Source: Litoreibacter meonggei (lineage in GTDB: Bacteria > Pseudomonadota > Alphaproteobacteria > Rhodobacterales > Rhodobacteraceae). Taken from it: DNA of 64,000 bases. The translations under genes and the position numbers were made by a program. Shown piece by piece: positions 45,611-55,467 of the stretch. Where the stretch lies: contig NZ_RCCE01000002.1 in assembly GCF_003663885.1 (NCBI RefSeq), positions 620,001 to 684,000 on the forward strand. The letters run 5' to 3'. The notes under the pieces are model-generated. The model had not been told where the DNA came from. It saw nothing but the letters and a program-made list of their open reading frames with translations, and searched no databases. Position 1 is the first letter of the stretch. Every line of letters starts with the position of its first letter.

Positions 45611-46038
45611 TGGGGCCGGTTGAAGCTATCGCTACTTGCTTGCGGAAATTTATAACGTTCTCCGGCAGAGCATCAAACCATGAATTCTGGTGGTTTTATA
45701 TTCCTGCCTCACTCCTAATTTGGCTTGTCTTAGTCATTGAACCTATTCCAGGACTACTTCTCAAAGCACTTCTACTCGTGCCGTTACACGCCGTCGCGGC
45801 TCGAAGGATGCGCGACCAAGACAAACGCATTTGGCCTGTCATGGTGCTAAGCCCAATTGTTGCGATTTTCAGCGGCCTGACTGTCATATCGTTGGAAGTC
45901 ATGGAATTCCCCAAAGACGTAGTTTCCTTTTTGGCTGTCGCATTACTCTGGGCCACCTCTACAATCACCGCATTTTGGCTTTTATCAGGGCCAAGTTCTT
46001 CTAATTTCGCAAATCTTTCTGATCCCACTCGGAGGTGA
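45610..46038 (+). CDS. DUF805 family membrane protein
   Basis: 142 residues with about four membrane helices. FITFSGRASNHEFWWFYI is the DUF805 signature (GRAsRxeFW), followed by RRMRDQDKRIWPV after the second helix. Small membrane protein of unknown role. Base composition is visibly more AT-rich than the flanking suc genes (by eye, not counted), suggesting later insertion into the operon. It ends 4 bases before sucA. Confidence 0.82.
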   Translation: MGPVEAIATCLRKFITFSGRASNHEFWWFYIPASLLIWLVLVIEPIPGLLLKALLLVPLHAVAARRMRDQDKRIWPVMVLSPIVAIFSGLTVISLEVMEFPKDVVSFLAVALLWATSTITAFWLLSGPSSSNFANLSDPTRR

Positions 46039-46042
46039 TCCA

Positions 46043-49000
46043 ATGACCGAACACTCCCCCAACGACCAGTTCCACGCCTCCAGCTTCATGCAAGGCCACA
46101 ACGCCGAGTATCTGGAGCAGCTTTATGCGCGCTATGCCAAAGACCCGAACGCGGTCGATGAAGGCTGGCGGGATTTCTTCAAGGCCTTGGGCGACGCCGA
46201 CACCGATGTGACCGCCGAGGCCGCTGGCCCAAGCTGGGCGCGCGCTGACTGGCCGCCGCAGCCCAATGACGACCTGACGCAGGCGCTGGACGGCCAATGG
46301 GCCGAGCCGGAAAAAGCCGCTGACAAGATCAAGTCCAAGGCCGCCGAGAAAGGCGTTCCTGTCTCCGACGACCAGATCAAACAAGCCGTGCTGGATTCCA
46401 TCCGCGCCATCATGATTATCCGCGCCTACCGCATCCGTGGCCACCTTGCCGCCGATCTGGACCCGTTGGCGATGAAGGAGCCGGAGCCCCACCCCGAGCT
46501 GGACCCAAAGAACTACGGCTTCTCCGAGACGGACTTGGATCGCCCGATCTTCATCGACAACGTGCTGGGGCTGGAAACCGCCTCCATGCGCGAAATCGTG
46601 GCGATCCTGAAGCGCACCTATTGCGGCACCTTCGCGCTGCAATACATGCACATCTCCAACCCCCAAGAAGCGGGCTGGCTGAAAGAACGCATCGAGGGCT
46701 GGGACAAGGAAATCACCTTCACCCGCGAAGGCCGCAAGGCGATCCTCAACAAGCTGGTCGAGGCCGAGGGCTTCGAGAAGTTCCTGCACGTCAAATACAT
46801 GGGCACCAAGCGCTTCGGCCTTGATGGTGGCGAAAGCCTTGTTCCCGCGATGGAGCAGATCATCAAGCGCGGCGGCTCTTTGGGTGTCAAAGACGTCGTC
46901 ATCGGCATGCCCCACCGTGGCCGCCTGTCGGTTTTGGCGAACGTGATGAGCAAGCCTTACAAAGCCATTTTCAACGAATTCCAAGGCGGCTCGTTCAAGC
47001 CAGAAGACGTCGACGGCTCGGGTGACGTGAAGTACCACCTTGGCGCATCGTCCGACCGCGAGTTTGACGGCAATTCCGTCCACCTGTCCCTGACCGCCAA
47101 CCCATCGCATCTGGAGGCGGTGAACCCGGTCGTGCTGGGCAAAGCCCGTGCCAAGCAGGACCAGAACAACGATGACACGCGCATTTCTTGCATGCCGATC
47201 CTGCTGCACGGCGATGCGGCCTTTGCGGGCCAAGGCGTTGTGGCCGAAGGCTTCGGGCTGTCGGGCCTCAAGGGCCATAAGACCGGCGGCACCATGCATA
47301 TCGTGGTGAACAACCAGATCGGCTTCACAACCGCGCCGCACTTCTCGCGTTCCTCACCCTACCCGACTGATATCGCACTGATGGTGGAAGCTCCGATTTT
47401 CCACGTAAACGGCGACGATCCGGAAGCCGTGGTCCATGCCGCCCGCGTCGCCACCGAGTTCCGCCAGAAGTTCCATAAAGACGTGGTGATCGACATCATC
47501 TGCTACCGCCGGTTTGGCCACAACGAGGGCGACGAGCCCATGTTCACCAACCCGTTGATGTACAAGAAGATCAAAAAGCAAAAGACCACGCTAACGCTCT
47601 ACACCGAACGCCTTGTGCGTGACGGGCTGATCCCAGAGGGCGAGATCGAGGATATGAAGGCGTCCTTCCAGTCGTATCTCAACGACGAGTTCGAGGCTGG
47701 CAAAGACTACAAGCCGAACAAGGCCGACTGGCTGGACGGCAAGTGGTCCCATCTGGATCGCCGCGACGAGGAAGATTACCAACGCGGCCAAACATCCATC
47801 TCGAAAGAGACCTTCGACGAGGTTGGCAAGTCCTTGGTCAAAGCCCCGGACGGCTTCCCGCTGCACAAAACCGTGGGCCGCCTGCTGGAAACCAAGGCCG
47901 AAATGTTCAAGTCCGGCGAGGGCTTCGACTGGGCAACGGGCGAGGCGCTGGCCTTTGGCTCGCTGCTGACCGAGGGCTATCCCGTGCGCTTGTCCGGTCA
48001 GGATTGCACACGCGGCACATTCAGCCACCGCCACTCCGGCCTGATCAATCAGGACACTGAGGAGCGGTACTACCCCCTCAACAATATCCGCGAGGGCCAG
48101 TCCCAGTACGAGGTTATCGACAGCATGTTGTCGGAATACGCGGTGCTGGGTTTCGAATACGGCTACAGCCTCGCCGAACCCAACGCGCTAACCCTCTGGG
48201 AAGCCCAGTTCGGCGACTTCGCCAATGGCGCGCAGATCATGTTTGACCAGTTTATCTCGTCGGGTGAGTCCAAATGGCTGCGCATGTCCGGCCTCGTCTG
48301 CCTGCTGCCCCACGGCTATGAAGGTCAAGGGCCGGAACACTCCTCCGCACGCCTTGAACGCTTCCTGACCATGTGCGGCGGCGACAACTGGATCGTGGCG
48401 AACTGCACCACGCCGGCCAACTACTTCCACATCCTGCGCCGCCAGATCCACCGCGACTTCCGCAAGCCGCTGATCCTGATGACGCCGAAATCCCTGCTGC
48501 GCCACAAGCTGGCCGTATCCAAGGCCGAGGAATTCCAGACCGGCTCCTCTTTCCACCGCGTGTTGTGGGACGACGCCCAGCACGGCAACTCCGACACCAA
48601 GCTGGTGGCGGATGACAAAATCAAGCGGGTGGTGATGTGTTCCGGCAAGGTCTACTTTGACCTGTTGGAGGAACGCGACGCCCGTGGCATCGACGACGTC
48701 TACATCATGCGGTTCGAGCAGTTTTACCCCTTCCCCGCCATCTCCGCGGTGGGCGAGCTGGAGCGCTTCAAGAATGCCGAAATGGTCTGGTGTCAGGAAG
48801 AGCCGAAGAACCAAGGCGCGTGGTCCTTTATGGAGCCCAACATCGAATGGGTGCTGACTCGCATCAAAGCCAAACATTCGCGTCCGGCCTATGCCGGTCG
48901 CGCCGCCGCTGCCTCGCCCGCCACGGGTCTGGCCAGCCAGCACAAAGCACAACAAGCAGCACTCGTAGACGATGCGCTTACTGTTAAAGGAACGAAATAA
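46043..49000 (+). CDS. sucA: 2-oxoglutarate dehydrogenase E1 component
   Basis: 985 residues, normal length. N-terminal E2-binding peptide ([22 protein letters not shown]), thiamine-diphosphate domain with [15 protein letters not shown] and [16 protein letters not shown], and the transketolase-like C-terminal half ([35 protein letters not shown]). Decarboxylates 2-oxoglutarate and succinylates the E2 lipoyl group. The stop overlaps the sucB start (TAATG). Confidence 0.97.
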   Translation: MTEHSPNDQFHASSFMQGHNAEYLEQLYARYAKDPNAVDEGWRDFFKALGDADTDVTAEAAGPSWARADWPPQPNDDLTQALDGQWAEPEKAADKIKSKAAEKGVPVSDDQIKQAVLDSIRAIMIIRAYRIRGHLAADLDPLAMKEPEPHPELDPKNYGFSETDLDRPIFIDNVLGLETASMREIVAILKRTYCGTFALQYMHISNPQEAGWLKERIEGWDKEITFTREGRKAILNKLVEAEGFEKFLHVKYMGTKRFGLDGGESLVPAMEQIIKRGGSLGVKDVVIGMPHRGRLSVLANVMSKPYKAIFNEFQGGSFKPEDVDGSGDVKYHLGASSDREFDGNSVHLSLTANPSHLEAVNPVVLGKARAKQDQNNDDTRISCMPILLHGDAAFAGQGVVAEGFGLSGLKGHKTGGTMHIVVNNQIGFTTAPHFSRSSPYPTDIALMVEAPIFHVNGDDPEAVVHAARVATEFRQKFHKDVVIDIICYRRFGHNEGDEPMFTNPLMYKKIKKQKTTLTLYTERLVRDGLIPEGEIEDMKASFQSYLNDEFEAGKDYKPNKADWLDGKWSHLDRRDEEDYQRGQTSISKETFDEVGKSLVKAPDGFPLHKTVGRLLETKAEMFKSGEGFDWATGEALAFGSLLTEGYPVRLSGQDCTRGTFSHRHSGLINQDTEERYYPLNNIREGQSQYEVIDSMLSEYAVLGFEYGYSLAEPNALTLWEAQFGDFANGAQIMFDQFISSGESKWLRMSGLVCLLPHGYEGQGPEHSSARLERFLTMCGGDNWIVANCTTPANYFHILRRQIHRDFRKPLILMTPKSLLRHKLAVSKAEEFQTGSSFHRVLWDDAQHGNSDTKLVADDKIKRVVMCSGKVYFDLLEERDARGIDDVYIMRFEQFYPFPAISAVGELERFKNAEMVWCQEEPKNQGAWSFMEPNIEWVLTRIKAKHSRPAYAGRAAAASPATGLASQHKAQQAALVDDALTVKGTK

Positions 49001-50517
49001 TGTCTGAGATCCGCGTCCCAACCCTTGGCGAAAGCGTCACCGAGGCCACCGTGGCCACTTGGTTCAAAAAACCCGGCGATACCGTCGCCGTCGACGAAAT
49101 GCTGTGCGAGCTGGAAACCGACAAGGTCACCGTCGAGGTTCCGTCCCCTGTTGCAGGCACCCTGTCCGAGATCGTCGCCCAAGAGGGCGAAACCGTGGGC
49201 GTTGACGCCCTGCTGGCGCAGGTCAGCGAAGGTGATGCGGCCAAGCCAAAACAGGACGATCCGACTGCCGAGCCGGACAAGGCCATCAATGCAGGCCCGA
49301 CAGACGTGAAACCGCGCGAAGGCGGCGACAGCATCGACGTGATGGTCCCCACCTTGGGCGAGTCGGTCAGCGAGGCCACCGTCTCCACATGGTTCAAGAA
49401 GGTCGGCGACACCGTCGCGCAGGACGAAATGCTGTGCGAATTGGAAACTGACAAGGTCTCCGTCGAGGTTCCCGCCCCTGCTGCTGGCACGATCACCGAA
49501 ATTCTGGCCGCTGAAGGCACAACCGTGGATGCTTCTGCCAAACTGGCCGTCCTGTCCTCTAGTGGTGGTGCGGCTGCGGCCGCTGCGCCTTCGGAGTCGG
49601 AGGCCAGCGCCCCTGCGCCCGCATCCAGCGGCAGCAAGGACGTCGAGAACGCCCCCTCCGCCAACAAGATCATGGCCGAAAAAGGCATCGACCCCGCCAC
49701 CGTGCAAGGCTCCGGCCGCGACGGGCGGATCATGAAGGAAGACGTGCAGAACGCCGCGGCCTCCGCTCCTGTCCCTGCCGCGCAGGCCCCCCGCGCACCG
49801 GTTTCCGCCGATGACGACAGCCGCGAAGAACGGGTCAAGATGACCCGCCTGCGCCAGACCATCGCGCGCCGCCTGAAGGAAAGCCAGAACACCGCCGCCA
49901 TGCTGACCACCTATAACGAGGTGGACATGGGCGCGGTCATGGACCTGCGCAACGAATACAAGGATCTGTTCGCGAAGAAACACGGCGTGAAGCTCGGCTT
50001 CATGTCCTTCTTCACAAAGGCCTGCGTCCACGCGCTGAAGGAAGTCCCTGAGGTCAACGCCGAGATCGACGGCACCGATGTGGTCTACAAAAACTACGTC
50101 CATATGGGCATCGCCGCTGGCACCCCCACCGGCCTCGTCGTCCCCGTGATCCGCGACGCGGACTCCATGAGCTTCGCCGAGATCGAGAAAGCCATCGCCG
50201 AAAAAGGCGCCAAAGCCCGCGACGGCAAGCTGTCGATGGCGGAAATGCAGGGCGGCAGCTTCACCATCTCCAACGGTGGTGTCTACGGCTCGCTCATGTC
50301 CTCCCCGATCCTCAATCCGCCCCAATCCGGCATCCTCGGCATGCACAAAATCCAGGACCGGCCCATGGCCATCAACGGAGAGGTCGTCATCCGCCCGATG
50401 ATGTATCTGGCCCTGTCCTATGACCACCGCATCGTCGACGGCAAAGGTGCCGTGACGTTCTTGGTGCGCGTGAAAGAGGCGCTTGAGGATCCACGGCGGT
50501 TGCTGATGGACCTCTAA
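49000..50517 (+). CDS. sucB: 2-oxoglutarate dehydrogenase E2 (dihydrolipoyl succinyltransferase), two lipoyl domains
   Basis: 505 residues. Two lipoyl domains (about 1-75 and 105-185), each with the lipoylated Lys in [11 protein letters not shown] and [11 protein letters not shown]; an E3-binding domain (about 220-258, [30 protein letters not shown]); and the catalytic core (about 280-505) ending with [13 protein letters not shown] that holds the catalytic His and Asp. E. coli SucB has one lipoyl domain and about 405 residues. A linker rich in Ala/Ser/Pro joins the parts. Confidence 0.96.
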   Translation: MSEIRVPTLGESVTEATVATWFKKPGDTVAVDEMLCELETDKVTVEVPSPVAGTLSEIVAQEGETVGVDALLAQVSEGDAAKPKQDDPTAEPDKAINAGPTDVKPREGGDSIDVMVPTLGESVSEATVSTWFKKVGDTVAQDEMLCELETDKVSVEVPAPAAGTITEILAAEGTTVDASAKLAVLSSSGGAAAAAAPSESEASAPAPASSGSKDVENAPSANKIMAEKGIDPATVQGSGRDGRIMKEDVQNAAASAPVPAAQAPRAPVSADDDSREERVKMTRLRQTIARRLKESQNTAAMLTTYNEVDMGAVMDLRNEYKDLFAKKHGVKLGFMSFFTKACVHALKEVPEVNAEIDGTDVVYKNYVHMGIAAGTPTGLVVPVIRDADSMSFAEIEKAIAEKGAKARDGKLSMAEMQGGSFTISNGGVYGSLMSSPILNPPQSGILGMHKIQDRPMAINGEVVIRPMMYLALSYDHRIVDGKGAVTFLVRVKEALEDPRRLLMDL

Positions 50518-50534
50518 TGTCTCGCATTAACATA

Positions 50535-50596
50535 GGGCAGCGCCCGACCCTGGGGGGCGTGAAGAGCCCTCCCGAGGGGAGGGTCGGGCGCTGCCC
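50535..50596. repeat. long-stem inverted repeat after sucB
   Basis: GGGCAGCGCCCGACCCT (50535-50551) and its exact complement (50580-50596), 17-bp arms, with a smaller CCCTCCCGAGGGG hairpin in the loop. Stem-loop of REP/terminator type; no T-tract. It lies 17 bases past sucB and may attenuate read-through to the two small genes and lpd. Confidence 0.85.
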
Positions 50597-50620
50597 GTGC
50601 AAGCAGGGGCCAAATAAGAA

Positions 50621-51061
50621 ATGAGCCACTATGACGAAACTGTCTTCGAGATTTGGCGAATGGCCGAAAAGCGTTGCTATTACCTGATGAGTGCGGCGGG
50701 GGCAGGCATAGGATATTCAATAGCGACGATCGATGCCGATATCGACGTGTTCCAGTCTCGGATTCTGCTGGCTTCTCTACTTTGCTGGGCAATAAGCTTC
50801 TTTTCGGGCTTGGCAACAATCGCCAACCTTAAGATTGTGATAGGCGGTTTCGCCGTCACACCTAACAACCTTGCTGAAGCTAAATCAAAGGGTAGCGAAG
50901 AAGTCGAAAAACTGATTCAGGGTATCAACCAGTTTTCGAGCCACCTCGGAGCGAGAAGCAAACTTCATCACTCAACTCAGATCGCGTTTTTATCATTCGG
51001 GGCTTTGCTACTAGTAATGACAAAAATCGATATCTCAAAGGCTTTGGGATTAGCATCATGA
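50621..51061 (+). CDS. membrane protein of unknown function between sucB and lpd
   Basis: 146 residues. Helices at about 20-35, 48-68 and 118-133, with a charged middle loop (NLAEAKSKGSEEVEKLIQ). No family recognised. The gene looks clearly more AT-rich than the neighbouring suc and lpd genes and has codons such as ATA and TTA that they avoid, which suggests recent acquisition. It is flanked on both sides by REP-like repeats (50535-50596 and 51132-51153). Confidence 0.68.
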   Translation: MSHYDETVFEIWRMAEKRCYYLMSAAGAGIGYSIATIDADIDVFQSRILLASLLCWAISFFSGLATIANLKIVIGGFAVTPNNLAEAKSKGSEEVEKLIQGINQFSSHLGARSKLHHSTQIAFLSFGALLLVMTKIDISKALGLAS

Positions 51062-51131
51062 CCCCCGAACTCACAGTAAACCGTAGGGTGTGTGGTTCTT
51101 CGCCAACGGCGAATGGTTCACCCACCACCCC

Positions 51132-51153
51132 GTAGGGCGGGGTTCCCCCCGCC
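51132..51153. repeat. partial copy of the GTAGGGCGGGGTT repeat
   Basis: GTAGGGCGGGGTT followed by CCCCCCGCC repeats the arm of the inverted repeat at 44011-44069. It lies in the 122-base space before the MAPEG gene, which otherwise shows nothing. Confidence 0.7.
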
Positions 51154-51183
51154 ACACCACCCCCCCACGAAAGCCACACGCCC

Positions 51184-51573
51184 ATGACCACCGAACTCAC
51201 CGTCCTGATCCTCGCAGCCCTGCTGCAAGTCGCCCAATTCGCCCTCATGGCCGTGCCGCTCAACATACAACTCGGCCCCGAAGCCACCTCCGGCCCGCGC
51301 GACGAGCCACTGCAACCCTCCGGCACACCTGCCCGCCTGAAACGCGCCTTCGATAACCATTTCGAAGGCCTGATCCTGTTCACCATCGCCGCCGTCGTGA
51401 TTTCGGTCAGCGGCCAGTCCACCCCCGTCACCGCAGCCTGCGCCTGGCTCTATCTGAGCGCGCGGGTGCTCTACATTCCCGCCTACGCGTTTGGCTTGAC
51501 CCCTTGGCGCTCCGTCATTTGGGCCGTAGGGTTCTTCGCAACAATCACCATGCTTGTCGCGGCGCTGCTCTAA
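51184..51573 (+). CDS. MAPEG family membrane protein
   Basis: 129 residues with four membrane helices. GPRDEPLQPSGTPARLKRAFDNHFEGLILFTIAAVVI is the MAPEG region (R-x2-N-x2-E-type motif: RAFDNHFEGL). MAPEG proteins include glutathione-dependent membrane enzymes; many bacterial ones are uncharacterised. It lies 84 bases before lpd in the suc cluster; placement there recurs in related bacteria as far as I recall. Confidence 0.85.
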   Translation: MTTELTVLILAALLQVAQFALMAVPLNIQLGPEATSGPRDEPLQPSGTPARLKRAFDNHFEGLILFTIAAVVISVSGQSTPVTAACAWLYLSARVLYIPAYAFGLTPWRSVIWAVGFFATITMLVAALL

Positions 51574-51657
51574 AAAGGTGCCCGACAGAAGTCCGACGCT
51601 TTGCCGACGGATCGCAGACACAGAAAACACGCCTATTTAAGGTAAGGAGATACCTCA

Positions 51658-53046
51658 ATGTCCAGCTATGACGTCATCATCATCGGTTCCGGCCCCGGCG
51701 GCTACGTCTGCGCCATCCGCTGCGCGCAACTCGGCCTGAAAGTGGCCTGCGTGGAGGGCCGCGAAACCCTTGGCGGCACCTGCCTGAACGTCGGCTGCAT
51801 CCCGTCCAAGGCCCTGCTGCACGCGTCGCACCAATTGCACGAGGCAGAGCATAATTTCGCCAAGATGGGCCTGAAGGGCAAGGCCCCCTCGGTCGACTGG
51901 AAACAGATGCTGTCCTACAAGGACGAGGTTATTTCCGGCAACACATCCGGTATCGAATTCTTGTTCAAAAAGAACAAGATAGGCTGGATCAAAGGCTGGG
52001 CCTCCATCCCCGAAGCCGGCAAGGTCAAGGTCGGTGACGACGTGCATGAGGCGAAGAATATCGTCATCGCTTCCGGCTCCGAAGTCTCCACTTTGCCGGG
52101 CGTCGAGATCGACGAAAAGGTCGTCGTGTCGTCCACTGGCGCGCTGCAATTGGGCAAGATCCCGAAGAAGCTGGTCGTCATCGGCGCAGGCGTGATCGGG
52201 CTGGAGCTGGGCTCCGTCTACAAGCGTTTGGGCGCAGAAGTGAAGGTGATCGAGTTCCTCGACGCCATCACCCCCGGCATGGACGCGGAAGTGGCCAAAA
52301 CTTTCCAACGAACGCTTAAAAAGCAACGGCTTGGATTCCAACTCGGCGCCGCTGTGCAAGGCGTCGAAGTCAAGAACAACAAGGCCAAAGTCACCTACAA
52401 ACTGCGTAAAGACGACAGCGAACACACCGAAGACGCCGATTGCGTGTTGGTCGCGACAGGCCGCAAACCCTTCACCGACGGGCTGGGCCTAAGCGAGCTG
52501 GGCGTCGAGATGGAAGAGCGCGGCCAGATCAAGACCGACGCCCATTGGGCCACCTCCGTGAAAGGCATCTATGCCATCGGCGACGCGATCACCGGCCCGA
52601 TGCTGGCCCACAAGGCCGAAGACGAAGGCATGGGCGTGGCAGAGGTCCTCGCAGGCAAAAAAGGCCATGTAAATTATGACGTTATCCCCGGCGTGATCTA
52701 CACCCACCCCGAGGTCGCCAGCGTCGGTGCCACCGAAGAACAGCTGAAACAAGCAGGGCGCAACTACAAAGTCGGCAAGTTCTCCTTCATGGGCAACGGC
52801 CGCGCGAAGGCCAATTTCGCAGGCGACGGTTTCGTCAAAATCCTTGCCGATAAGGACACTGACCGCATCCTTGGCGCGCATATCATCGGTCCCATGGCGG
52901 GTGATCTGATCCACGAAATCTGCGTCGCCATGGAGTTCGGTGCGGCCGCGGAGGACCTCGCCCGCACCTGCCACGCACATCCGACCTATTCGGAAGCCGT
53001 GCGCGAGGCAGCACTTGCCTGCGGCGACGGCCCAATCCACAGCTAA
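51658..53046 (+). CDS. lpdA: dihydrolipoyl dehydrogenase (E3)
   Basis: 462 residues. FAD loop [19 protein letters not shown], redox disulfide [20 protein letters not shown] loop [19 protein letters not shown] segment [14 protein letters not shown] and the C-terminal HAHPTYSEA with the catalytic His-Glu pair. Reoxidises the E2 lipoyl groups of the 2-oxoglutarate complex encoded just upstream. AAGGAG precedes the ATG. Last gene of the suc cluster. Confidence 0.97.
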   Translation: MSSYDVIIIGSGPGGYVCAIRCAQLGLKVACVEGRETLGGTCLNVGCIPSKALLHASHQLHEAEHNFAKMGLKGKAPSVDWKQMLSYKDEVISGNTSGIEFLFKKNKIGWIKGWASIPEAGKVKVGDDVHEAKNIVIASGSEVSTLPGVEIDEKVVVSSTGALQLGKIPKKLVVIGAGVIGLELGSVYKRLGAEVKVIEFLDAITPGMDAEVAKTFQRTLKKQRLGFQLGAAVQGVEVKNNKAKVTYKLRKDDSEHTEDADCVLVATGRKPFTDGLGLSELGVEMEERGQIKTDAHWATSVKGIYAIGDAITGPMLAHKAEDEGMGVAEVLAGKKGHVNYDVIPGVIYTHPEVASVGATEEQLKQAGRNYKVGKFSFMGNGRAKANFAGDGFVKILADKDTDRILGAHIIGPMAGDLIHEICVAMEFGAAAEDLARTCHAHPTYSEAVREAALACGDGPIHS

Positions 53047-53079
53047 CCGCCCATCATTGCTTCATAAATACCTCGGGGT

Positions 53080-53125
53080 GTGGGGCAGCGCCCCACTATA
53101 ATCGGAGGTCCGAAAGGACCTCCGA
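53080..53125. terminator. two hairpins between lpdA and gntR
   Basis: GTGGGGC (53080-53086) pairs with GCCCCAC (53090-53096), and TCGGAGGTCC (53102-53111) pairs perfectly with GGACCTCCGA (53116-53125) around a GAAA tetraloop. They lie between convergent genes and probably end transcription from both sides, although no strong T-tract is present. Confidence 0.55.
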
Positions 53126-53130
53126 AACTC

Positions 53131-53781
53131 CTACTGCGCCAACATCCTAAGCCCTTGCGTCACATCCGCCCGCACAGCCAGCCGTAACCCTGGCTCATCG
53201 CCTGCTTTTAGTGCCGCGACGATCAAGCGATGGTGTTGTGGCAACTCAGAGCGCCTTAGCTTCTCGTACAAGCTGCGCATCGTCGGCCCCATTTGCAGCC
53301 ACACCGTTTCCGCCATGGCCAGCATCGCAGGTGCCTGCGCACGCAGGTACAGCGTGCGGTGAAACTCCAGATTGGTGCGGATGTAGCCCACAGGGTCTTG
53401 TCGTGCGATGGCCTGCCCGATGGTGCCATTGATGGATTGCAGCCGGTCGATCAGCGCCAGATGTGCCCGCGGCAAGGCCCGCGCCGCCAGTTCCGGCTCC
53501 AGCAGCGCGCGTAGGGCTGCCAGCTCCTCGATCCGGTCTCTGGACAATTCCGGCGTGGAGATGCGGCCAGAGGACGACAGCGTAAATGCCCCCTCCGCCA
53601 CCAACCGCCGCATGGCTTCGCGCGCAGGCGTCATAGACACGCCAAATTCCTTGCCAATCCCGCGTAGGGTCTTGGCAGAGCCGGGCAAGATTTCCCCATG
53701 CATGACCTGCGACCGCAAGCGGCGGTACACCAATTCATTGGCGGCACCTGTCGGTTCGGGTTTTGAGGAGCTCAGCAACAT
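53131..53781 (-). CDS. GntR family transcriptional regulator, FCD (FadR) subfamily
   Basis: 216 residues. N-terminal winged HTH with VYRRLRSQVMHGEILPGSAKTLRGIGKEFGVSMTPAREAMRRLVAEG and a helical FCD domain (about 80-215) holding the metal-binding pattern D/H...H in LEFHRTLY and HHRLI. FCD regulators respond to small carboxylates such as citrate, lactate or acyl-CoA. TGTGATCACA lies 10 bases before the ATG at 53781. It is the distal gene of the tct/AtuA operon by orientation. Candidate regulator of the sdh and suc palindromes (inference). Confidence 0.9.
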   Translation of the reverse strand: MLLSSSKPEPTGAANELVYRRLRSQVMHGEILPGSAKTLRGIGKEFGVSMTPAREAMRRLVAEGAFTLSSSGRISTPELSRDRIEELAALRALLEPELAARALPRAHLALIDRLQSINGTIGQAIARQDPVGYIRTNLEFHRTLYLRAQAPAMLAMAETVWLQMGPTMRSLYEKLRRSELPQHHRLIVAALKAGDEPGLRLAVRADVTQGLRMLAQ

Positions 53782-53790
53782 GGGCCCGAC

Positions 53791-53800
53791 TGTGATCACA
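53791..53800 (-). promoter_or_regulatory. TGTGATCACA palindrome at the gntR start
   Basis: A perfect 10-bp palindrome identical to the second sucC site, 10 bases before the gntR ATG and 21 bases after the DUF4387 stop. The position suits autoregulation of an internal gntR promoter. Confidence 0.6.
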
Positions 53801-53821
53801 TCGCCCCATCGGGTCAAGCCG

Positions 53822-54121
53822 TCAGACGTCCAGCTCGGCCACCAAAGCGGCGAAAGACGCGCCGTGCATGTCGCGATCTTCGCGTGTGCCTTGGATCGCA
53901 GGGCGCGGAAGGCTCAGCTTCAACACGTTCAGCGATGCCATCTCATACCGGTCGACAACTGCCGGATCCGCCTTGAGCACCTCCGCTATCCGCGCGGATG
54001 TCACCGACGCGCAAACCTGCGAAAACACTTCGGGTGTGCCGCAGAAAATATCCACGGTCAGCCAGAACGGCCCTGCGTTTTTCGACCGAACTTTGACGGC
54101 AATATCGCTTAACTTGCTCAT
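53822..54121 (-). CDS. DUF4387 protein (AtuA-associated)
   Basis: 99 residues. DIAVKVRSKNAGPFWLTVDIFCG is the DUF4387 start and SLPRPAIQGTREDRDMHGASF the conserved end. This family is almost always encoded beside, or fused to, AtuA-type (DUF1446) proteins, as here with a 4-base overlap. It probably forms a complex with the AtuA-like protein. Chemistry unknown. Confidence 0.87.
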   Translation of the reverse strand: MSKLSDIAVKVRSKNAGPFWLTVDIFCGTPEVFSQVCASVTSARIAEVLKADPAVVDRYEMASLNVLKLSLPRPAIQGTREDRDMHGASFAALVAELDV

Positions 54122-55467
54122 GCGCCCAACTCCTCGACCGTCAGCGCAAACGCGTCCATCGGGTCATCCAATTCCAGCACATGGTTCAGGCAGAACTCGT
54201 AAACAGCCCCTCGGTTCACTTCCGGTGGCGAGAACGGGAAGGCGAAGGTCGGCATTTCCTCTTCTTCCGTCAGCGGGTGGTGCAGCAAATAGGGGTTCAA
54301 CACCTTCGCCACTTCGCGCGACAAGGCTTCCGTCGGGGCCGTGACCATGCCCAGTACGCCGACCTCGGTTCCTGATTTAGCGGCGGTGTCCAGCTCCCCC
54401 AACGTGGCGTCCAAACCGATCAAGCGCAGCTCGATCTCGAAGCCTTCACCGACGCGGGTGCGGGCTTTCTCGGTTGCTTTTTCCACAATATCATCACACC
54501 ACGCGCGAATGTTGGCCACGTAACGCGGGTCGCGCACGGTCACCAGTGACACGGTTTGGAACCCCGCCAATCGCGCGCCTTCCAGTTTCACGGTATAGCG
54601 GTCGGAGACCACCCATTCGCTGCCGACAACACGGACGCGCCTGTCGTCCAGCGCCACATATTTGGCGCCGGTTACGTCCAGATGTCCGCCCGGTTCATAC
54701 AAGATGTCAGGGTTGGAATTTTCGTAAAGCATATGCGCCGACACGGTGTGCGGCGTCGCGCGGGCCTCAGCACCCATGGGAGTGATGGTGAAGCCGTCCG
54801 CGTCAAATTCGATCAGAATCGTGCCGGAGTTCGGGGCCGTGGTCGCCAGCGCGCCGCATTCCCCGATCTTGGCCCCATGCCACACGCCGCCCGCGTGGCA
54901 GCCCCGCGCCAATGGCAGGGCGGAAATAATGGCCGTGTCTGTGGTCCGCCCCGCAATCACAATATCCGCGCCGGTGTCGAGGGCGGCTTGGATTTGCTCT
55001 GCCCCTGCCAAAGCGACGATGTTGGAGCACGACGCCAAAACGTCCTCGGAAATTTCTGGCGCAGGGTTTAGGTGCGTGATCTTTCCCTGCGCCAACGCAT
55101 CAATCAAAGCATCAGGACGTTGCCCGCTTTTTAGCACCGCCAGTTTGACATTCATCCCCAGCTCAGCAGCAATCTCACGCGTGATCTCCACCAGCCAATC
55201 CACCGCGCTATCCGCGCCGCAGGTCCCTGCGGTGCCGATGATCAACGGCACACCGGCCTCGGCACGCGCCTCCATCAACTCGCGCCACTCCGCCTTGGTG
55301 GAGCCGCGCGCGTATTTGGACGTGCCGGTGCCAAGGTAATGGGGCCCACTGTCAGTGGACCCCCCGTCGATAGCGATAATGTCAGGGTTCTCTGATATCC
55401 CCCGCGCTAAAGCCGCGCGATCATAACCGAGCCCTAGGGCTCCTGACGGGATGAGAACTTTGACCAT
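54118..55467 (-). CDS. AtuA-like (DUF1446) acyclic acyl-CoA/terpene utilisation family protein
   Basis: 449 residues. PDIIAIDGGSTDSGPHYLG, IGTAGTCGADSAVD, VIAGRTTDTAI and LYEPGGHLDVTGAKY are the DUF1446 motifs. AtuA is named from acyclic terpene catabolism, but copies with DUF4387 and a TctABC importer are thought to act on carboxylic acids; the substrate is not known. The ATG at 55467 overlaps the tctA stop. It does not carry the extra C-terminal DUF4387 domain, which is a separate gene here. Confidence 0.87.
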   Translation of the reverse strand: MVKVLIPSGALGLGYDRAALARGISENPDIIAIDGGSTDSGPHYLGTGTSKYARGSTKAEWRELMEARAEAGVPLIIGTAGTCGADSAVDWLVEITREIAAELGMNVKLAVLKSGQRPDALIDALAQGKITHLNPAPEISEDVLASCSNIVALAGAEQIQAALDTGADIVIAGRTTDTAIISALPLARGCHAGGVWHGAKIGECGALATTAPNSGTILIEFDADGFTITPMGAEARATPHTVSAHMLYENSNPDILYEPGGHLDVTGAKYVALDDRRVRVVGSEWVVSDRYTVKLEGARLAGFQTVSLVTVRDPRYVANIRAWCDDIVEKATEKARTRVGEGFEIELRLIGLDATLGELDTAAKSGTEVGVLGMVTAPTEALSREVAKVLNPYLLHHPLTEEEEMPTFAFPFSPPEVNRGAVYEFCLNHVLELDDPMDAFALTVEELGA

